Positions 7,800-16,589 of a stretch of 64,000 bases of DNA are shown here, piece by piece. The notes beneath the pieces are model-generated. The model searched no databases. It had not been told where the DNA came from and saw nothing but the letters and a program-made list of their open reading frames with translations. Numbering within the stretch: position 1 is the stretch's first letter; every line of letters begins with the position of its first letter. The stretch spans positions 2,553,001 through 2,617,000 of the forward strand of contig NZ_CP076668.1 in NCBI RefSeq assembly GCF_018968705.1. The letters run 5' to 3'. The translations under genes and the position numbers were made by a program. The stretch is from Pseudomonas lijiangensis (GTDB taxonomy: Bacteria > Pseudomonadota > Gammaproteobacteria > Pseudomonadales > Pseudomonadaceae).

Positions 7800-9122
7800 A
7801 TGAGTGACAAACCAACTCCAGTCCTGCGCGAGTCCGCGACTTTCGACCGCCTGACCATTCAGGAAATCCAGCGCGCCGCGGAAACCGGCATCTACGACAT
7901 TCGCGGCGGCGGCACCAAGCGTAAGCTCCCGCATTTCGATGACCTGCTGCTGCTCGGCGCCAGTGTTTCCCGCTACCCGCTGGAAGGCTATCGCGAGAAG
8001 TGCGGGACCGATGTCATCCTCGGCAACCGTTTCGCCAAGAAGCCGATTCACCTGAAGATTCCGGTGACCATCGCGGGCATGAGCTTTGGTGCCTTGTCGG
8101 CCAATGCCAAGGAAGCTCTGGGGCGTGGCGCCACCATCGCGGGCACCAGCACCACCACCGGTGACGGCGGCATGACCCCGGAAGAGCGCGGTCAGTCCCA
8201 GCATCTGGTCTATCAGTACCTGCCATCGCGTTACGGCATGAACCCGGACGATCTGCGTAAGGCCGATGCCATCGAAATCGTGCTGGGGCAGGGCGCCAAA
8301 CCGGGTGGTGGCGGCATGCTGCTGGGCATGAAGGTCACTGAGCGCGTCGCGGGCATGCGGACGCTGCCCATCGGTGTCGACCAGCGTTCGGCCTGCCGTC
8401 ACCCGGACTGGACCGGCCCGGACGATCTGGCGATCAAGATTGCCGAGATCCGCGAAATCACCGACTGGGAAAAGCCGATCTACGTGAAGATCGGTGCGAG
8501 CCGCCCGTATTACGACGTCAAGCTGGCGGTCAAGGCCGGGGCCGATGTAATTGTGCTCGATGGCATGCAAGGCGGTACGGCGGCGACTCAGGAAGTGTTC
8601 ATCGAACATGTGGGCATTCCGATTCTGCCGGCGATTCCTCAGGCCGTTCAGGCGTTGCAGGAAATGGGCATGCATCGCAAGGTGCAACTGATCGTGTCCG
8701 GCGGCATTCGTAACGGTGCCGACGTGGCCAAGGCCATGGCACTGGGTGCCGATGCGGTTGCCATTGGTACGGCGGCGCTGATTGCGCTGGGCGACAACCA
8801 CCCGCGTCTGGACGAGGAATTGAAGAAGATCGGCTCGGCGGCCGGCTTCTACGATGACTGGCAAAACGGCCGCGACCCGGCAGGTATCACCACTCAGGAC
8901 CCGGAACTGTCCAAGCGTCTGGATCCGGTCGAAGGTGGGCGTCGCCTGGCAAACTACTTGCGTGTCCTGGTGCTGGAAGCCCAGACCATGGCCCGCGCCT
9001 GCGGCAAGTCGCACCTGCACAACCTCGATCCCGAGGATCTGGTGGCGCTGACGGTGGAATCTGCAGCCATGGCGCGAGTGCCATTGGCCGGAACCAGCTG
9101 GATTCCCGGTCAGCAGTACTGA
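7800..9122 (+). CDS. N-methylglutamate synthase subunit C-like (FMN-binding glutamate synthase domain, GlxD/MgsC)
   Basis: 440 residues, comprising the FMN-binding TIM-barrel of glutamate synthase. Visible motifs are MSFGALSANAKEALGRGA, GTSTTTGDGGM, IEIVLGQGAKPGGGGMLLG, VIVLDGMQGGTAA and LIVSGGIRNGADVAKAMALGADAV (FMN phosphate site). It reduces 2-oxoglutarate plus the transferred amine to the glutamate derivative. In this operon the product is expected to be N-methylglutamate. It is the last gene before the REP pair and amt. Its assignment as an FMN glutamate-synthase-type protein is firm; the methylated product is inference from the operon. Confidence 0.9.
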   Translation: MSDKPTPVLRESATFDRLTIQEIQRAAETGIYDIRGGGTKRKLPHFDDLLLLGASVSRYPLEGYREKCGTDVILGNRFAKKPIHLKIPVTIAGMSFGALSANAKEALGRGATIAGTSTTTGDGGMTPEERGQSQHLVYQYLPSRYGMNPDDLRKADAIEIVLGQGAKPGGGGMLLGMKVTERVAGMRTLPIGVDQRSACRHPDWTGPDDLAIKIAEIREITDWEKPIYVKIGASRPYYDVKLAVKAGADVIVLDGMQGGTAATQEVFIEHVGIPILPAIPQAVQALQEMGMHRKVQLIVSGGIRNGADVAKAMALGADAVAIGTAALIALGDNHPRLDEELKKIGSAAGFYDDWQNGRDPAGITTQDPELSKRLDPVEGGRRLANYLRVLVLEAQTMARACGKSHLHNLDPEDLVALTVESAAMARVPLAGTSWIPGQQY

Positions 9123-9145
9123 TCATTTAAGGCACACACAAACTT

Positions 9146-9233
9146 GTAGGAGGCAGCTTGCTGGCGAAAAGGCCTTAAAGCCGACAGATATTCTGCGTCT
9201 GTGCGCTGAAGTCGCCAGCAAGCTGCCTCCCAC
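9146..9233. repeat. REP inverted pair (GTGGGAGGCAGCTTGCTGGCGA type)
   Basis: The arms are 9146-9167 (one mismatch in the head, GTAGGAG) and 9212-9233 in inverse orientation, with 44 bases between them. The pair lies in the 213-base gap between mgsC-like and amt. A long stem could reduce readthrough into amt. Confidence 0.8.
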
Positions 9234-9335
9234 AATAATTCGTGATGCCCCTATAACGAGGCCGCAAAGGCCCGCAGTTTCAAGCCACTCTGCTTTCTGC
9301 CCGACACTTTCCATTCCCATGCAGGAGCTTTGATA

Positions 9336-10661
9336 ATGGTTAATCGTCCTATCGGCAAATCCCTTCTGGCGTTACTGGCAGTCGGCGCTTTTTCTCCTCT
9401 GGCCCTGGCGGCCGAAACCCCTGTTCTCAATACCGGCAGCACCGCCTGGATGATCACCGCCGCCGTGCTGGTGCTGTTCATGTGCCTGCCTGGCCTGGCG
9501 CTGTTTTATGGCGGTCTGGTGCGGGCCAAGAACATGCTTTCGCTGTTTACCCAGTGTTTTGGCATTGCGGGGCTGGTGGGTGTGTTGTGGATCATCTACG
9601 GCTACAGCATGGTGGTCGACACCAGCAACATGGTTGAAGGTGAAGTGACCTTCAACAGCTTTGTCGGCGGCCTGAGCCGTGTCTTTCTGGCGGGCATGAC
9701 GCCGGACAGTCTGGTGGGCGAGATTCCTGAAGGGGTGTTCGTGACCTTCCAGATGACGTTCGCCATCATCACCCCGGCGCTGATTGCGGGTGCCTTTGCC
9801 GAGCGCATGAAGTTCTCGGCGGCACTGCTGTTCATGGCGATCTGGTTCACCCTGGTTTACGCGCCGGTTGCGCACATGGTCTGGGGCGGAGCGGGGGCCT
9901 TGATGCATAACTGGGGTGTGCTGGATTTCGCGGGCGGCACCGCGGTGCATATCAATGCCGGTGTTGCGGCACTGGCGGCTTGTCTGGTGCTGGGCAAACG
10001 CAAGGGCTATCAGAACACGCCGATGCCTGCGCACAACCTGAGCCTCACCATGGCGGGCGCGGCGATGCTGTGGGTCGGCTGGTTCGGTTTCAACATCGGT
10101 TCAGGCGGCGGCCTGAGCGGCACGTCGGGCATTGTCATGCTCAACACCCAGGTAGGCGCTTGCGCCGGTATTCTGGGCTGGATGTTTACCGAGTGGTTCA
10201 AGGTCGGCAAGCCCAGCGCACTGGGTCTGGCCAGCGGTGCATTGGCCGGTCTGGTGGGGATTACGCCGGCTTGCGCCTATGTCGGTGTCGGCGGAGCCCT
10301 GGCAATCGGCTTGTTGTGTGGCGTGTTCTGCTACCTGAGCGTGACCGTCCTGAAGAAGCGCCTGGGCTATGACGACAGCCTGGACGTATTCGGCTTGCAC
10401 GGTGTGGGCGGCATGATCGGTGCGGTACTGACCGGTGTGTTCTGTGTACCGTCGATGGGCGGTCTGGTGCCGGATGTGAGCATGGGCGCTCAGGTCATCG
10501 CGCAGATCAAGGGCGTGCTGTTCACCACGGTTTATTGCTTCGTGGTCAGTTGGGGGATTCTCAAGCTCGTCAACGCCCTGATCGGCTTGCGTGCTCATGA
10601 ATCGGTGGAAGAGATGGGGCTGGATCTGGCCGAGCACAATGAGCGTGCCTATAACCATTGA
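9336..10661 (+). CDS. amtB: Ammonium/methylammonium transporter
   Basis: 441 residues. I chose the ATG at 9336, which has GCAGGAG eight bases upstream, over a TTG six bases earlier. A cleavable N-terminal signal (ending LALAAETP) is followed by about 11 membrane segments, as in Amt proteins. Landmarks include LALFYGGLVRAKNMLSL, GAFAERMKFSA, AGGTAVHINAGVAAL with the first pore His, and VFGLHGVGGMIGAVLTG with the second pore His. Placed at the end of the gmaS-mgs operon, it may import methylammonium as well as ammonium. No glnK neighbour is seen. Confidence 0.93.
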   Translation: MVNRPIGKSLLALLAVGAFSPLALAAETPVLNTGSTAWMITAAVLVLFMCLPGLALFYGGLVRAKNMLSLFTQCFGIAGLVGVLWIIYGYSMVVDTSNMVEGEVTFNSFVGGLSRVFLAGMTPDSLVGEIPEGVFVTFQMTFAIITPALIAGAFAERMKFSAALLFMAIWFTLVYAPVAHMVWGGAGALMHNWGVLDFAGGTAVHINAGVAALAACLVLGKRKGYQNTPMPAHNLSLTMAGAAMLWVGWFGFNIGSGGGLSGTSGIVMLNTQVGACAGILGWMFTEWFKVGKPSALGLASGALAGLVGITPACAYVGVGGALAIGLLCGVFCYLSVTVLKKRLGYDDSLDVFGLHGVGGMIGAVLTGVFCVPSMGGLVPDVSMGAQVIAQIKGVLFTTVYCFVVSWGILKLVNALIGLRAHESVEEMGLDLAEHNERAYNH

Positions 10662-10672
10662 GTGAAACTTTG

Positions 10673-10723
10673 TCGCGGCCAAGGCCCCTCCCACATTGAC
10701 CGTGGGAGGGGCCTTGGCCGCGA
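10673..10723. repeat. REP inverted pair (GTGGGAGGGGCCTTGGCCGCGA type), possible bidirectional terminator
   Basis: Perfect 22-base arms at 10673-10694 and 10702-10723 are separated by 7 bases. It lies between the convergent amt and luciferase-like monooxygenase genes, where such a hairpin could end both transcripts. No clear U-run follows. Confidence 0.8.
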
Positions 10724-10731
10724 TGCCTTCA

Positions 10732-11769
10732 TCAACGAAACGCTGGCACTACATGCTTGATAAACAGTTCCAGCGATTTCTTCTTCTCGGCGTGTGACAG
10801 GCTGTTGTCACACCAGAAGCTGAACTCGTCGACCCCAAGCTCCTGGTAGTAACGGATGCGCGGAATGATTTCTTCCGGGGTGCCGATCATGGTGTTCTTG
10901 CGGATGTTTTCCAGCTCGAACTCCGGGCGCTCCTTGAATTTCTCTTCCGGGCTTGGCGCCAGAAAGCCATTGACCGGTGTCTGCTTGTTGCCGAACCAGG
11001 CATCGAAAGTGCGGTAGAACTTCGAGATCGCGGTCGCGCCCACTTTCCAGCCTTCGGGCTCGTCGGCGGTATGGACGTGGGTGTGGCGCAGCACCATCAG
11101 TTGCGGGCGAGGGACGCTTGGGTTGTTGTCCAGCGCGGCCTGGAACTTGTTCTTCAGGTCCAGGACTTCTTCATCGCCTTTCATCAGCGGCGTGACCATC
11201 ACGTTGCAGCCGTTCTGCACCGCAAAGTTGTGGGAATCCGGGTCGCGGGCGGCGATCCACATCGGTGGCGTCTTGACCGGTTTCGGCACACAGGTGGAGG
11301 TGGGGAATTTCCAGATATCGCCGTCGTGCGCATAGTCGCCTTGCCACAGGGCCTTGACCACGGGGACCATTTCACGAAGGGCCTTGCCGCCTTCAGAGGC
11401 TGGCATGCCACCCGCCATGCGATCGAACTCGACCTGATAGGCGCCGCGAGCCAGACCCACTTCCATGCGCCCATTGCTGATGACATCCAGCAGCGCGCAT
11501 TCGCCGGCTACCCGCAACGGGTGCCAGAACGGAGCAATGATAGTGCCTGCGCCCAGGTGGATAGTGCTGGTTCTGGCAGCGAGATAGGCCAGCAGCGGCA
11601 TCGGGCTTGGAGAAATGGTGTATTCCATTGCATGGTGTTCGCCGATCCAGACGGTGCTGAATCCGCCTTTTTCGGCCAGCAGCGTCAGTTCGGTCAGGTC
11701 CTCGAACAACTGGCGATGGCTGACTTGCTCATCCCAGCGTTCCATGTGCACGAACAACGAAAATTTCAT
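10732..11769 (-). CDS. LLM-class (luciferase-like) flavin-dependent monooxygenase
   Basis: 345 residues from the ATG at 11767-11769, which has GAGGTGA five bases upstream; a GTG nine bases earlier is possible. It is a TIM-barrel bacterial-luciferase family protein with WIGEHHAMEY, TIHLGAGTIIAPFWHPLRVAGECALLD split over the barrel, and GRMEVGLARGAYQVEFDR. Such enzymes use reduced FMN/FAD to oxygenate small organic substrates, but the substrate here cannot be read from sequence. It is monocistronic, convergent with amt. Two GGTATACC-centred repeats lie upstream and suggest control by a regulator encoded elsewhere. Confidence 0.87.
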   Translation of the reverse strand: MKFSLFVHMERWDEQVSHRQLFEDLTELTLLAEKGGFSTVWIGEHHAMEYTISPSPMPLLAYLAARTSTIHLGAGTIIAPFWHPLRVAGECALLDVISNGRMEVGLARGAYQVEFDRMAGGMPASEGGKALREMVPVVKALWQGDYAHDGDIWKFPTSTCVPKPVKTPPMWIAARDPDSHNFAVQNGCNVMVTPLMKGDEEVLDLKNKFQAALDNNPSVPRPQLMVLRHTHVHTADEPEGWKVGATAISKFYRTFDAWFGNKQTPVNGFLAPSPEEKFKERPEFELENIRKNTMIGTPEEIIPRIRYYQELGVDEFSFWCDNSLSHAEKKKSLELFIKHVVPAFR

Positions 11770-11826
11770 GACACTCACCTCGGTTCAATCGTGGCGCCTC
11801 AGAAGGGCGGAGCCGATATTTTTTTT

Positions 11827-11905
11827 GGTATACCGCAATGCTGTGTGGTGATGCAGCTCAGACGTGTGGGTTAGCTTGTTCTGTCTGATGGTATACCGTA
11901 ATACT
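11827..11905. promoter_or_regulatory. Twin GGTATACCG-YAATRCT boxes upstream of the LLM monooxygenase
   Basis: Copies at 11827-11842 and 11890-11905 agree at 14 of 16 positions and are exactly 63 bases apart, about six helical turns. Each is centred on the palindrome GGTATACC, a GntR/FCD-like operator form. The binding protein is not in the window as far as I can tell. Confidence 0.5.
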
Positions 11906-11953
11906 TTCTGTGCAAGTATTTTTTGGTGAGGGTCGGCTTCTCCACCAGGAAAC

Positions 11954-13396
11954 TCACTTCATGTGCAGCGTATAGCCTGGCGTCCAGCTTTCCAGCCGGT
12001 ATTGCTCGGCAATCATGGCGCAGTAGCTCAGGCGGGTCAGGTACGCGCCGCGGGCGTCGAGGTAGGAATGGATCTGCGCGGCTTCACTGCATATCGCCAG
12101 TTTGCGCCCGCGCAGCAGGCCGAATGACTGGGCCGAACGCATGGCACCCATGGGCTCTGGGTCGGCAATCAGCAATGCGCCTTCGGGCACCGAGGCTTCA
12201 TAGACCCGCACGAAGCGCTCGGCGGATCGATCCGGCAGGTAAGGCGCCATGAAGTAATGAATGTCATCGCGAAACGGCAGCGCCTCGATATGCGTCGGCA
12301 AGCGGATCAGGCCACTGCTGTAGAGAAAGTAGACGAACAGAATCACGATGGGTGAGGTCAGTGTCGACAGGTTCAGCAGGGCAGTTCTCATGCGACAGCG
12401 GGCCAGTAGCGCCTGAAGCTGAATCACGCCCAGGATGCTGAACAGCACCACGCCCGGCAGGAAGAAGACAAAGCGATCGGTCACGTTGTATGAAGCCGCG
12501 AACACCAGATTCAGCAACCCTGCGCTCCACAGCAGTCGCAGCCTTTTGCCACGGGGAAAGACGAGCAGCCCCAACAGTTGCGGCCCCAGCAATGAGAGCA
12601 GCAACAAGCCTACGGATTTTTTCTCGTACCACATGATATCGAAGCGCAGCAGACTGCCTTCCCGGTTGATGTCACCCACAATGGCGGACGAACCGGTGAA
12701 GTAGCGGCGGCCTGTTTCCAGCATGCTCATCGGGACCTGCAGGTCATGGACGATGGCTGGCATGGCGACAGCGATACCTGCAATGAAACCTGGCAGGGTC
12801 ATCAGAATGCGCAGCCTGTGCCGGTACAGCAACTGGATGTAGAGCGGCAGCAGCACCACAAAGGTCAGTTGGTGAGTCGCCGCACCAAGCCCGGTCAGCA
12901 GGCCGATCACAAGCAGCTTCCTGGAATCGCCCAGGCGCGGTCCTGCACTGAACTGCACCCAGTAGGCCATCAGCATCAGCAAGGTATGCAGCACATACAC
13001 ATCTGCCTTGGTCGATACCCAGAACACGGCATGGGACAGCACGCTGACCACGGCGGCGAGCATGGCCTGCCGTGAGGTGGCGCCTGCGCTCGTGGCCAGC
13101 CGATAGATGATCCAGGCCAGCGGCAGCAGAAGCATCGAGTTGAGCAGGCTCAAGGTCTGAGGGCCGAATAACTGGAAGAACAGCGTCGTGACGAACCGAT
13201 AGAGGGGATGTTCCACCGGGCCAAGTGACTGGCTGAAGTACTGACCCTGACTGGCATCGACCAGCAAAAGGCCGTTGTCCCGCCACTGGATCGGGCCGCT
13301 GGAGGCGACAAAGCTTGCGGCAATCGCGGCACATACCAGCAGCAGGGGAATGATAGGGAGCAATGACGAGGCGCGCTGGTTTTTGTCCGGGCTCAT
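11954..13396 (-). CDS. Polytopic membrane glycosyltransferase-like protein (DUF2723/GT-C type)
   Basis: 480 residues from the ATG at 13394-13396; a longer in-frame start would overlap the upstream SDR gene. About ten hydrophobic segments are visible, beginning with LLPIIPLLLVCAAIAASF. A first periplasmic loop carries acidic and His-containing stretches (WRDNGLLLVDASQGQYF, GPVEHPLYR), as in GT-C lipid-sugar-dependent transferases. The C-terminal roughly 120 residues look soluble. It lies 38 bases after a reductase gene, likely co-transcribed, which suggests a joint role in modifying a lipid-linked sugar or cell-surface glycan. The family is likely; the donor and acceptor are unknown. Confidence 0.7.
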   Translation of the reverse strand: MSPDKNQRASSLLPIIPLLLVCAAIAASFVASSGPIQWRDNGLLLVDASQGQYFSQSLGPVEHPLYRFVTTLFFQLFGPQTLSLLNSMLLLPLAWIIYRLATSAGATSRQAMLAAVVSVLSHAVFWVSTKADVYVLHTLLMLMAYWVQFSAGPRLGDSRKLLVIGLLTGLGAATHQLTFVVLLPLYIQLLYRHRLRILMTLPGFIAGIAVAMPAIVHDLQVPMSMLETGRRYFTGSSAIVGDINREGSLLRFDIMWYEKKSVGLLLLSLLGPQLLGLLVFPRGKRLRLLWSAGLLNLVFAASYNVTDRFVFFLPGVVLFSILGVIQLQALLARCRMRTALLNLSTLTSPIVILFVYFLYSSGLIRLPTHIEALPFRDDIHYFMAPYLPDRSAERFVRVYEASVPEGALLIADPEPMGAMRSAQSFGLLRGRKLAICSEAAQIHSYLDARGAYLTRLSYCAMIAEQYRLESWTPGYTLHMK

Positions 13397-13434
13397 GGAG
13401 GGTTCTCGGGGGCAAGTGAGGGATGGCGCTTGAG

Positions 13435-14175
13435 TTACAGATCGAGCCTTTTGAACAGTGGCTGGGGAATCGAACGGATCACCCACATGAGCAAGGCCCA
13501 GAAACCCGGTGCATAGAGGACCGTCGTCTTGCGCTCGATACCGCTGACGATGCGTTCAGCGACCTGTGCGGGTTGCGCGACCAGTGCCGCAGGTAGCGAC
13601 ATGCCACGGGTCATGGGCGTATCGACAAAGCCTGGTTTGATGATCATTACATGCACGCCGACCTTGAACAGGCGGGCCTGCAGACCTTCGCTGAATGTCG
13701 AGACGGCTGCCTTGGCCGAGCCGTACAGATAATTGGAAGGCCGGCCCCGGTCACCCGCCACGGAAGAAATCACCGCCAGACTGCCGTTGCGCTGCAATTC
13801 GAATTGCCTGGCCAGCAAGGTCAGCAGGGCAATCACCGTCGCGGCATTGGTGATGAACTCCTGGAGCATCAGCCCCACATTCTGCTCGCAGGCTTGCTGA
13901 TCGGGCAGGGTGCCATGGGCAATCAGGGCCACATCGATCTGGCCCAGCGCCGTGAGGCAGTCGATGAGCATTTTCGGGTGTTCGGCAAAATGCGTGGCGT
14001 CCATTTCATGCAGCGTGATGTTCTTTGCGCCTCTGGTTCTGAGGTCGGCTGCGGTGGCGTGCAGCTTGCTGACATTGCGTCCCACCAGAAAGAAATCACA
14101 GCCTTGTACGGCCCATAGCCGGGCGCAGGCAATGGCGATGGAGGATGTAGCGCCGATAATAAGGATTCGTTTCAT
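13435..14175 (-). CDS. Short-chain dehydrogenase/reductase, DprE2-like
   Basis: 246 residues from the ATG at 14173-14175. The Rossmann motif GATSSIA (8-14), paired catalytic Ser (about 137-138) and YGSAK (Y151, K155) define a classical SDR. The GATSSIA form, the YLYGSAKAA helix and the C-terminal hydrophobic segment resemble the DprE2 branch, which reduces a keto-sugar on a polyprenyl phosphate. The downstream membrane glycosyltransferase supports a glycolipid pathway. A DprE1-type FAD partner is not adjacent. An alternative start 39 bases upstream exists; neither has a strong ribosome-binding site. Confidence 0.8.
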   Translation of the reverse strand: MKRILIIGATSSIAIACARLWAVQGCDFFLVGRNVSKLHATAADLRTRGAKNITLHEMDATHFAEHPKMLIDCLTALGQIDVALIAHGTLPDQQACEQNVGLMLQEFITNAATVIALLTLLARQFELQRNGSLAVISSVAGDRGRPSNYLYGSAKAAVSTFSEGLQARLFKVGVHVMIIKPGFVDTPMTRGMSLPAALVAQPAQVAERIVSGIERKTTVLYAPGFWALLMWVIRSIPQPLFKRLDL

Positions 14176-14593
14176 AGAGCCACTCGTTTCCAGAGGCGGG
14201 AGATCAGCGGACATGGCAAAGCAACGCCTGATTTAATAAAGCGCTCTTCAAGATCCATAACTAAAGGCGTAACTAGCAAGGGGTCGCCCTTGAATGACGG
14301 GCATGGAGAGCACTTTGTTAAGCTTTGTGAACACTATGGAACTAAAGTGAACGAATGCCACTTCAATAAAGTTAAAGGGGGTATAGCCATTTCGTCATCG
14401 GGCTGGCGTCAGAAAATCCTGGAGAAAAATGGCCTGGTATAACGGCTGAACTGTTTCAGCTATTTAACATTTATTCCCATCCATAGACGTTAGTTGTAAA
14501 GGGAAAGAGACGTCCTGTTATGGAATATAAATGGCGCATTAACACTGCGAGGAGTCATAATGACCCGTTTTCGGCCATGGTTCAGGAGTCGTA
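14176..14593. other. Divergent intergenic region between SDR and norR-like genes
   Basis: This 418-base gap is less GC-rich than its flanks and has no convincing gene. It contains a short hairpin (GGCTGAA-CTG-TTTCAGC, about 14443-14460). The start context GGAGTC-R-TAATGACC occurs twice: at 14551-14565, followed by an out-of-frame ATG, and at 14585-14599, the real norR-like start. Promoters for both divergent genes must lie here, but I see no consensus I would defend. Confidence 0.5.
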
Positions 14594-16144
14594 ATGACCA
14601 ATCTCTTGCTGTCGGCGTTGGTGCCTCTGGTGGCCGACCTCACCCGCGAGCTGCCGCAAGAGGAGCGCTATCGACGCCTGTTGCATGCCTTGCGCCAATG
14701 GCTGCCTTGCGATGCCGTGGCATTGCTCAGGCTTGAAGACGATGTACTGATCCCGCTGGCTGTCGATGGTTTGAGCCCTGACACCCTGGGGCGCCGGTTC
14801 CGGGTGCAGGAGCATCCCCGGCTCCGGATCCTGCTGGAAAGCCCGGGACCGGTGCGTTTCTCCATGGATTGCGACCTGCCTGACCCTTATGACGGTCTGG
14901 TGGAAGGGCATGGCCAACTGGAGGTGCATGATTGTCTGGGATGCGCGCTGTATTTTCAGGACAAGCCCTGGGGGCTTATCACGCTGGACTCTCTGGACCC
15001 TTCCAGTTTTGGCAGTGTGGACCTTGAGAATCTGCAGGCATTTGCCAGCCTGGCTGCTGCAACCGTCATGGCCAGTGACCGAATCAGCCAGTTGGGCCGC
15101 AACTATGAAGAGCAGCGGCAACTGGCCGAGGTCTACAAGCGGGCAGCAGGCGGTCGGGCTCCGCGTGAACTGATCGGCCAGAGTGCTGCGCACAAGCGCA
15201 TGCAGCAGGACATCCAGGTAGTCGGCAACAGCCCGCTGACCGTGCTGGTCACCGGCGAAACCGGGGTCGGCAAGGAACTGGTCGCCGAGTCGATCCACAT
15301 GCATTCCTCCAGGGCGCACAAGCCCTTGATCAGCCTCAACTGTGCGGCCTTGCCTGAAACTCTGGTGGAGAGCGAGCTGTTCGGGCACGTCAAGGGCGCG
15401 TTCTCCGGCGCGGTCAATGGTCGTAGCGGCAAGTTCGAGCTGGCTGATGGAGGCACGCTGTTTCTGGATGAGGTGGGCGAGTTGCCGCTGTCTGTGCAGT
15501 CAAAACTGCTGCGCGTGCTGCAAAGCGGCCAGTTGCAGCGGGTCGGTTCGGATCAGGAGCATCACGTGGATGTGCGCATCATCGCCGCCACCAACCGCGA
15601 TCTGGCAGGGGAAGTCCGAGCAGGGCGTTTTCGCGCCGATCTCTACCATCGGCTGAGCGTCTATCCCCTGCATGTGCCGCCTCTGCGCGAGCGAGGACGC
15701 GATGTGTTGTTGCTGGCCGGTTTTTTTCTGGAAGAAAACCGCATGCGTATGGGCTTGCGCAGCCTGCGGCTCAACGCCGATGCCCAGAAACTGCTGCTTG
15801 CCCATACATGGCCCGGCAATGTGCGTGAACTGGAGCACCTGATCAGCCGTGCGGTTCTCAAGGCCTTGTCCTCCCACCCGGACAGGCCGCGCATCCTGAC
15901 CATCGAATCCCATGCCCTGGGGCTCGATGATCAAGTGCCGGCCACACCGATGCTCAGTGTGCCGGACGCTGGCCTTGCGATCACCGCAGGGCAGGGACTC
16001 AAGGAGGCTGTGGACGCTTATCAGCGAGCATTGATTGTCGACGCTCTGGAGCGGCATCAAGGCAAATGGGTCGAGGTGGCGCGGGAATTATCGGTGGATC
16101 GGGCAAACCTGAGTCGTCTGGCCAAACGTTTGCGAATTCGCTGA
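14594..16144 (+). CDS. norR: NorR-like sigma54-dependent nitric-oxide-responsive regulator
   Basis: 516 residues, NorR length. The N-terminal GAF domain (about 20-165) carries DLPDPYDGLVEG and VHDCLGC, the region of NorR that holds the non-haem iron ligands sensing NO. The AAA+ domain has Walker A GETGVGK (221-227), a GAFSGA loop (268-273, usually GAFTGA) and LFLDEVGEL. A Fis-type HTH ends the protein (EVARELSVDRANLSRLAKRL). It should activate a NO-detoxification gene such as flavohaemoglobin or norV through RpoN, but no such gene is adjacent. Confidence 0.87.
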   Translation: MTNLLLSALVPLVADLTRELPQEERYRRLLHALRQWLPCDAVALLRLEDDVLIPLAVDGLSPDTLGRRFRVQEHPRLRILLESPGPVRFSMDCDLPDPYDGLVEGHGQLEVHDCLGCALYFQDKPWGLITLDSLDPSSFGSVDLENLQAFASLAAATVMASDRISQLGRNYEEQRQLAEVYKRAAGGRAPRELIGQSAAHKRMQQDIQVVGNSPLTVLVTGETGVGKELVAESIHMHSSRAHKPLISLNCAALPETLVESELFGHVKGAFSGAVNGRSGKFELADGGTLFLDEVGELPLSVQSKLLRVLQSGQLQRVGSDQEHHVDVRIIAATNRDLAGEVRAGRFRADLYHRLSVYPLHVPPLRERGRDVLLLAGFFLEENRMRMGLRSLRLNADAQKLLLAHTWPGNVRELEHLISRAVLKALSSHPDRPRILTIESHALGLDDQVPATPMLSVPDAGLAITAGQGLKEAVDAYQRALIVDALERHQGKWVEVARELSVDRANLSRLAKRLRIR

Positions 16145-16269
16145 ATACCCTCTCGATAACAGGCGATATGTGCTCACTGGTCGGCTGTTATTAAAAAAGA
16201 ATGAATTTTTTGGCGTGCCGTTGTGTCATCTCTAGTCCATGGACACTACTCAAGAGGTATAGCCTAATA

Positions 16270-16494
16270 ATGGCACTGCCCAAGCACTACCGCATTGATT
16301 ACTTATTAAACGGATCGTTCAAAAGTTTCTATATCCGTGCCGATAATATGGACAACGCTGAGGCCTGGCACTACGCAAGTGTTGATGCCGGTCTGGCTCG
16401 TATTCCCAAATACCGACTGGAGAAAGTACCCCGTGTAACGAAACCACATGCCGAGAACTTTGGTATTACCAATGTTGAGTGGGTAAAAACCTGA
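16270..16494 (+). CDS. Small conserved protein of unknown function (DUF6555-like)
   Basis: 74 residues from the ATG at 16270, with AGAGGT about 13 bases upstream. An in-frame start 69 bases earlier gives a Cys-rich leader that looks non-coding. The sequence is basic and aromatic (HYRIDYLLNG, FYIRADNMDNAEAWHY, KYRLEKVPR), without signal or membrane segments. It resembles small proteins often annotated with a DUF6555 label in Pseudomonas. Function is unknown. It stands alone between norR-like and an MFS gene. Confidence 0.7.
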   Translation: MALPKHYRIDYLLNGSFKSFYIRADNMDNAEAWHYASVDAGLARIPKYRLEKVPRVTKPHAENFGITNVEWVKT

Positions 16495-16589
16495 CAGCCG
16501 CTTAGTTCTCGTTAGTGCAGCATCGGGCGGGCTCTGATCCTGCCTGATGCGATCATCCGATGCCTGATTTTCCTTGAGTGAAACCGGCC

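Noticed and set aside
16157..16197. Terminator after the norR-like gene (TAACAG...CTGTTA hairpin)
   Set aside because: The stem is only six pairs with a 22-base loop and is followed by A rather than T on the coding strand.
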